A stretch of 29,646 nucleotides of DNA, from assembly GCA_011523245.1 (NCBI GenBank), contig WTHG01000227.1, positions 1 to 29,646 of the forward strand, read 5' to 3'. Every line of letters begins with the position of its first letter. Position 1 is the first letter of the stretch. Shown here in pieces: positions 29,384 through 29,646 of this stretch. The stretch is from Verrucomicrobiales bacterium. GTDB taxonomy: Bacteria; Verrucomicrobiota; Verrucomicrobiia; Limisphaerales; UBA1100. The notes beneath the pieces were generated by a model that did no database searches, was not told where the DNA came from, and saw only the letters and a list, made by a program, of their open reading frames with translations. A program made the translations under genes and the position numbers.

Positions 29384-29646
29384 TTATTGTTTTTCCACCT
29401 GCCAATACTCGAGCTCCACCGGGGTGCTGCGGCCGAAAATATCGATAGTCACCTTTAGTTTGCCGGCTTCGGTATCAATTTCTTCCACCGAACCATTGTA
29501 GTTTTGGAAGGGGCCGTCGTTGATCTTCACCACTTCGCCGATCTCGAAATTCACCCTCGGCTTTTCACTCTCTTCAGCCTCCGTGATCTGAGCCTTGATC
29601 GCCTCAATTTCTTCGGTGGCCACCGAAGAAATTGAGGCGATCAAGG
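29384..29646 (-). CDS. nusG: Transcription termination/antitermination protein NusG, C-terminal part
   Basis: NusG binds RNA polymerase through its N-terminal domain and Rho or S10 through its C-terminal KOW domain. Only the linker and KOW domain are in the window: VNFEIGEVVKINDGPFQNYNG, VEEIDTEAGKLKVTIDIFGRSTPVELEYWQVEKQ match the family closely. The gene is open at the window end. The last codons inside the window lie within a perfect palindrome, so the residues upstream of TEEIEAIKAQ (about 29620-29646) may not be genuine nusG sequence. A TTG at 29644 is not a real start, since the N-terminal domain is missing. Confidence 0.93.
   Translation of the reverse strand, partial: LIASISSVATEEIEAIKAQITEAEESEKPRVNFEIGEVVKINDGPFQNYNGSVEEIDTEAGKLKVTIDIFGRSTPVELEYWQVEKQ
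29593..29646. repeat. Perfect 54-bp palindrome at the window end
   Basis: The 27 bases 29593-29619 are followed without spacer by their exact reverse complement, 29620-29646, where the window ends. The left arm encodes believable NusG linker residues (TEEIEAIKA); the right arm reads as its antisense. This looks like a foldback at an assembly end. Confidence 0.95.

Noticed and set aside
29384..29644. Complete small protein starting at a TTG near the window end
   Set aside because: It is the C-terminal domain of NusG with the N-terminal domain cut off, and the apparent start lies in the foldback palindrome.

Overview
The window is one long, entirely minus-strand translation and transcription gene cluster. 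In transcription order (high to low coordinates) it runs nusG (3' end only) - rplK - rplA - rplJ - rplL - rpoB - rpoC - rpsL - rpsG - fusA - rpsJ - rplC - rplD - rplW - rplB - rpsS - rplV - rpsC - rplP - rpmC - rpsQ - rplN - rplX - rplE - rpsN - rpsH - rplF - rplR - rpsE - rplO - secY - map - infA - rpmJ - rpsM - rpsK - rpsD - rpoA - rplQ. A strong terminator follows rplQ, and then comes the first part of an unrelated sodium:solute symporter gene. The classical beta (L11/L10/rpoBC), str, S10, spc and alpha operons are therefore joined in one unbroken block. No CRISPR array, tRNA, rRNA, insertion sequence or phage gene was seen, and no gap reaches 300 bases.

The organism is a bacterium, most likely of the Verrucomicrobiota (PVC group; a Pedosphaera/Limisphaera-like lineage is my best guess). 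This rests on overall protein character, Ala/Glu-rich extensions on several ribosomal proteins, a zinc-free S14, and the lack of rpmD between rpsE and rplO. It is an inference from reading, not a database match. The odd length and the foldback at the right end suggest this is a whole contig from an assembled (perhaps metagenomic) genome.

Layout: 1-172 symporter N-terminus; 173-270 spacer with the terminator of the cluster; 271-3930 alpha operon plus infA/rpmJ; 4124-10387 spc operon; 10406-15594 S10 operon; 15604-18710 str genes (fusA, rpsG, rpsL; no tuf); 18711-18868 spacer with a candidate promoter and a terminator-like hairpin; 18869-26951 rpoC and rpoB; 26952-27135 spacer with six consecutive hairpins; 27136-29360 rplL, rplJ, rplA, rplK; 29384-29646 nusG C-terminal domain, ending in a perfect 54-bp palindrome.

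Most genes are spaced by 0-30 bases or overlap by 1, 4 or 40 bases, as expected for translationally coupled operons. The most notable non-canonical signals are: (1) RNA-structure-rich spacers on both sides of rplL, including six tandem perfect hairpins before rpoB; (2) an intrinsic terminator placed about 15 bases before the fusA start and another terminator-like hairpin just before rpsL; (3) low-complexity extensions on L17 (acidic tail), S11 (EKPEAT repeats) and S5 (Ala/Glu plus RGG-type repeats), two of them encoded by 18-bp tandem repeats; (4) a charged helical insertion in L22; (5) a divergent IF-1 gene overlapping map by 40 bases. I found no wholly new multi-gene system.
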